Source of the DNA: an uncultured Acidobacteriota bacterium
Lineage (GTDB): Bacteria > Acidobacteriota > Vicinamibacteria > Fen-336
NCBI GenBank assembly: GCA_902826455.1
Contig: CADEEV010000030.1
Span: forward strand, 1 to 54,593
DNA: 54,593 nt
Direction of reading: 5' to 3'
The stretch's first letter is position 1. Each line of letters begins with the position of its first letter. The notes under the pieces were generated by a model that saw nothing but the letters and a program-made list of their open reading frames with translations, ran no database searches and was not told where the DNA came from. A program made the position numbers and the translations under genes. Positions 51,925 to 54,593 of this stretch are shown here, in pieces.

Positions 51925-53375
51925 CACTCGGCGGGCACCTCAGGAAGCTCGCGTCGCACTCGGCGCTGTACGGCGCCGCCGACGTCTTCACGAACCTCAT
52001 CAACTTCCTCCTCGTCCCGCTCTACACCGCCTACCTGTCGCCGGCGGACTACGGCGTCCTCGCGCTGCTGCTGCTGTTCTCGACCCTCGCGAAGATCGTC
52101 TTCCGCCTCGGCCTCGACGGCGCGTTCTTCCGCGTCCACTACGATCTCGACGACGACGACGCGAGGCGCCTGCTGGCCGGCACGGTGGCGCAGTTCTCCG
52201 CCGGTCTCGGAACGGTCCTGTTCCTCGCGGTGGTTCTCGCACAGCGGCCGCTCACGGCGCTCCTGTTCGGCCACGACCAGCCCGTCGCGAGCCTCGTCGT
52301 CCTCGCCGCGGCGGACGTGTGGCTCGGCTCCTTCGCCTACGTCCCCCTCAACCTGCTGCGCATCCAGGAGCGGCCGGGCCTGTTCTCGAGCTTCGCCGTG
52401 GCGCGCCACCTCACGAACACGATCCTCAAGGTCGTGCTGGTCACGAAGGGCTGGGGTGTCGCGGGCGTGCTGTGGAGCGACCTGATCGCCACCGGGCTGT
52501 TCGCCCTGCTGCTGTCGCCGACCCTGTTCCGCCACGCGTCGCGGCGCTTCTCGTGGCCGCTGCTCCGGGAGTGCCTGCGCTTCGGGACGCCCAAGGTGCC
52601 TCACGGCCTCATGGTGCAGGCGCAGAACCTGGCGGACCGCAAGATCCTCGACCTGTTCGTGTCGCGCGCCGAGGTGGGCGTCTACCAGATGGGCTACACC
52701 TTCGGCCAGGGCGTCAAGTTCGCGCTCTCCGCCTTCGAGCCCGCGTGGCAGCCCTTCGTGTACTCGCAGCTCAGGAATCCGGACGCGCCGCGGACGATCG
52801 CGCGGGTCGTCACCTATGCGTGGGCCGGCTTCGCGACCCTGGCCCTGGGCGTCGCGGTGTACGGCCGGGAGCTGCTCGTGCTGATGACCCCCCGCAACCC
52901 CGCGTTCCAGGCCGCGGCGCCGCTGATCCCGCCGGTCGCCCTCGCGTATCTCCTCCACGGGGCCTTCCTGCTCACGTCGATCGGCATCGGCGTGCGCAAG
53001 GAAGCGCGCTGCTACCCGATCATCACGACCCTCACGGCGACCGCCAACATCGCCCTCAACTTCGCGCTGATCCCGCGCTTCGGCATGCTCGGAGCGGCCT
53101 GGGCCACCGTGGCCTCGTACGCCCTCATGGCCGGCCTGGGCCTGATGTTCTCCCAGCGGCTCTACCCGATCCCCTTCGAGTGGTCGCGCCTCGGTCGCGT
53201 GGCGTTCGCCGCGTTCGTCTCGTTCGTGCTGTCGCGGCTCGCTCCGCCCGCGCTGCTGCCGGCCCTCGCGACGAAGACCGTCGCGCTGCTCGCGTTCCCG
53301 GCGCTGCTCATCGCCTCGGGCTTCTTGACGCCGGGCGAGCGCGAGCGCCTCTTCCGGCGGCGGCCCGCCCCCTAG
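51921..53375 (+). CDS. Wzx-like polysaccharide flippase (MATE/MOP superfamily)
   Basis: A 484-residue membrane protein with about 12-14 segments that moves lipid-linked glycan units across the inner membrane. The N-terminus LRKLASHSALYGAADVFTNL and YLSPADYGVLALLLLFSTLA is typical. No ATG, GTG or TTG lies in frame before the first conserved residues, and the first GTG (52185) would remove two membrane segments. I set the start at CTG 51921, which makes the overlap CTGA with the upstream stop, in line with the other NTGA junctions. It is convergent with the last gene through CTAG. Confidence 0.87.
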   Translation: MTLGGHLRKLASHSALYGAADVFTNLINFLLVPLYTAYLSPADYGVLALLLLFSTLAKIVFRLGLDGAFFRVHYDLDDDDARRLLAGTVAQFSAGLGTVLFLAVVLAQRPLTALLFGHDQPVASLVVLAAADVWLGSFAYVPLNLLRIQERPGLFSSFAVARHLTNTILKVVLVTKGWGVAGVLWSDLIATGLFALLLSPTLFRHASRRFSWPLLRECLRFGTPKVPHGLMVQAQNLADRKILDLFVSRAEVGVYQMGYTFGQGVKFALSAFEPAWQPFVYSQLRNPDAPRTIARVVTYAWAGFATLALGVAVYGRELLVLMTPRNPAFQAAAPLIPPVALAYLLHGAFLLTSIGIGVRKEARCYPIITTLTATANIALNFALIPRFGMLGAAWATVASYALMAGLGLMFSQRLYPIPFEWSRLGRVAFAAFVSFVLSRLAPPALLPALATKTVALLAFPALLIASGFLTPGERERLFRRRPAP

Positions 53376-54593
53376 CGGCCGATCGCGACGAAGCGGACCG
53401 CGTACGCGGCCGCGACGGCCGACGTGGCGAAGGCGAGGAACCAGCCGGCCACGAGGGCCGTCACGATCCGGCCGGCGCCGCGACTCTCCCACCCACGGGC
53501 CAGGCCGGCCGCTCCCAGGATCGCGAGGGGGCCCGCCAGCAGCTCGAGCTCCTTCGCGTCCTTGAACACGGACGGCGCGGCGTAGCGCAGCACGAGCAGG
53601 AGCGCTCCGGTGGCGAGGCTCGCGCCGAGCACGCGCTTCACGTGGGGCTCGGCCTCACGCAGCCTCGCGGCGCCCGCGAGAGCCAGCAGGAGCAGCGCGC
53701 CGCCATAGAACTGGAGGAGGCGGGCGGCGGCCGCGGCGAACGGGTTCGAGGCGGCGGGGCCGGACGCCGCCTGGGCGTGGGGAAGCACGTCGCGCCACAG
53801 GACGGGGATGAAGCGGGCGTACTGGAACAGCACGACGAGCGCCGCGGCCGCGGCATACGCGGCGAGGGCCCGCCAGGAGGCGCGGCGGTCCCCGCCCATC
53901 CACTGCAGGATCGCGAAGAACCCGACGAGGCCCGCCACGTTGAAGATCGAGCCCGTGTAGGCGAGCTGGGCCACGAGCAGGAAACCGAAGGCCTGGAGCA
54001 GGCGGCCCCGGTCTTCGAGGGTGGGAGCGCGGCGCAGCAGGAACGTCACGAGCAGGAGGTCGCAGGCCTGGCCCAGGAGGCCGGGGTAGAGCGCCAGGCT
54101 CAGGCGTGAGGCCTCGACCGGCAGCAGCGCCGCGACGATCTGCGCGACGCTTGCGGCGCGCGGCCCGAGGCCCGCCGCGCGCGCCGCCGCGTGCACGAGG
54201 AGCAGGAACAGGCCGAAGGCGGCAATACCGACGGTCTTCACCGCCGTCGGGACGTCGCCGAGGAACGCGGCCACCGGCACGACCAGGACGTGGAACGCGG
54301 GCGAGTAGGGGAAGAGCACGCGCGTACCCCCGATGAGCCGCGTGGCCCACGTCCCCGTGCGGAGCTGGTACTCCGTCGCGTCGATCGCGAGATACGGATC
54401 CGCGCGCAGGGCGGCGACGAAGCGCGCATGGGTCTCGACGTCCGGGTAGTAGAAGAACGGGTGCTGCAGCGCGAGCACGGCCAGGACCGCGGCCACGAGC
54501 GCCACGGCTCGCGCCGGCCGCGCCTCGGCGCCGGGCCAGAAGCCGGCGAGCGCGCGCGAGAGCAGGAGAACGAGGGCGGCCACGACCAGGGCC
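53372..54593 (-). CDS. Multi-span membrane protein, 5' end outside window
   Basis: At least 406 residues visible with about 11 membrane segments. The stretch HPFFYYPDVETHARFVAALR resembles the early periplasmic loop of GT-C or YfhO-like proteins, and EYQLRTGTWATRLIGGTRVL follows. The frame runs to the window edge without a clear start; GTG 54583 is possible but reading continues through it. Its TAG stop overlaps the flippase stop. The function is not assigned. Confidence 0.6.
   Translation of the reverse strand, partial: ALVVAALVLLLSRALAGFWPGAEARPARAVALVAAVLAVLALQHPFFYYPDVETHARFVAALRADPYLAIDATEYQLRTGTWATRLIGGTRVLFPYSPAFHVLVVPVAAFLGDVPTAVKTVGIAAFGLFLLLVHAAARAAGLGPRAASVAQIVAALLPVEASRLSLALYPGLLGQACDLLLVTFLLRRAPTLEDRGRLLQAFGFLLVAQLAYTGSIFNVAGLVGFFAILQWMGGDRRASWRALAAYAAAAALVVLFQYARFIPVLWRDVLPHAQAASGPAASNPFAAAAARLLQFYGGALLLLALAGAARLREAEPHVKRVLGASLATGALLLVLRYAAPSVFKDAKELELLAGPLAILGAAGLARGWESRGAGRIVTALVAGWFLAFATSAVAAAYAVRFVAIGR

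Overview
This is a high-GC bacterial chromosome segment from a Gram-negative-type cell: it has a TonB/ExbB/ExbD system, a lipobox lipoprotein, and SecD/SecF/YajC. The mix of a YpdA-like oxidoreductase, two TonB proteins with Gly-Val repeats, and large YfhO-like and GT-C-like membrane proteins suggests Acidobacteriota, possibly Thermoanaerobaculia-like. That placement is inference. I see no rRNA, tRNA, insertion sequence, phage gene or CRISPR array.

Region 1 (1-13000) is mostly housekeeping. It holds a bifunctional (p)ppGpp synthetase/hydrolase (cut by the window start), a divergent TPR lipoprotein, a minus-strand tonB-exbB-exbD-exbD unit preceded by a second tonB, the tgt-yajC-secD-secF operon, and a divergent ddl plus TPR pair. 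Region 2 (13000-21953) holds a 15-residue Lys/Ala peptide gene with its own promoter, structured leader and terminators. It also holds a minus-strand set (HAD phosphatase, HEAT-cyclophilin fusion, GT2 with a Rossmann domain, degenerate receiver-PilZ protein, VWA protein) and plus-strand ychF with a zinc-ribbon protein.

Region 3 (21994-34245) is a tightly coupled surface-glycan operon: three DPM1-like GT2 enzymes, two very large membrane proteins, an SDR epimerase, a DegT aminotransferase, a GT4 and a GT9. Region 4 (34242-39183) is a double-strand-break repair locus. Ku is divergent from an operon encoding a saccharopine-dehydrogenase-like reductase, a YpdA-like flavoprotein and a LigD that lacks the phosphoesterase domain.

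Region 5 (39195-54593) returns to glycans: an SGNH hydrolase, two membrane proteins ending in discoidin-like domains, a GT2, a DUF72 protein, and a nonulosonate (sialic-acid-like) operon. That operon has two NeuB-like synthases, an SpsF-like cytidylyltransferase, a fused NeuA-PseG protein, an SDR and a Wzx-like flippase. A plausible scheme is that DPM1-like enzymes load sugars onto polyprenyl phosphate, GT-C-like membrane proteins transfer them outside the membrane, and the nonulosonate genes make a CMP-activated acidic sugar for the same coat.

Three architectural habits recur. Genes within operons overlap by NTGA, using all four bases as N. Three convergent gene pairs overlap by exactly CTAG. 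Many transcription units start with a TAnnnT hexamer only 6-10 nt before the start codon, which suggests leaderless or nearly leaderless mRNAs.
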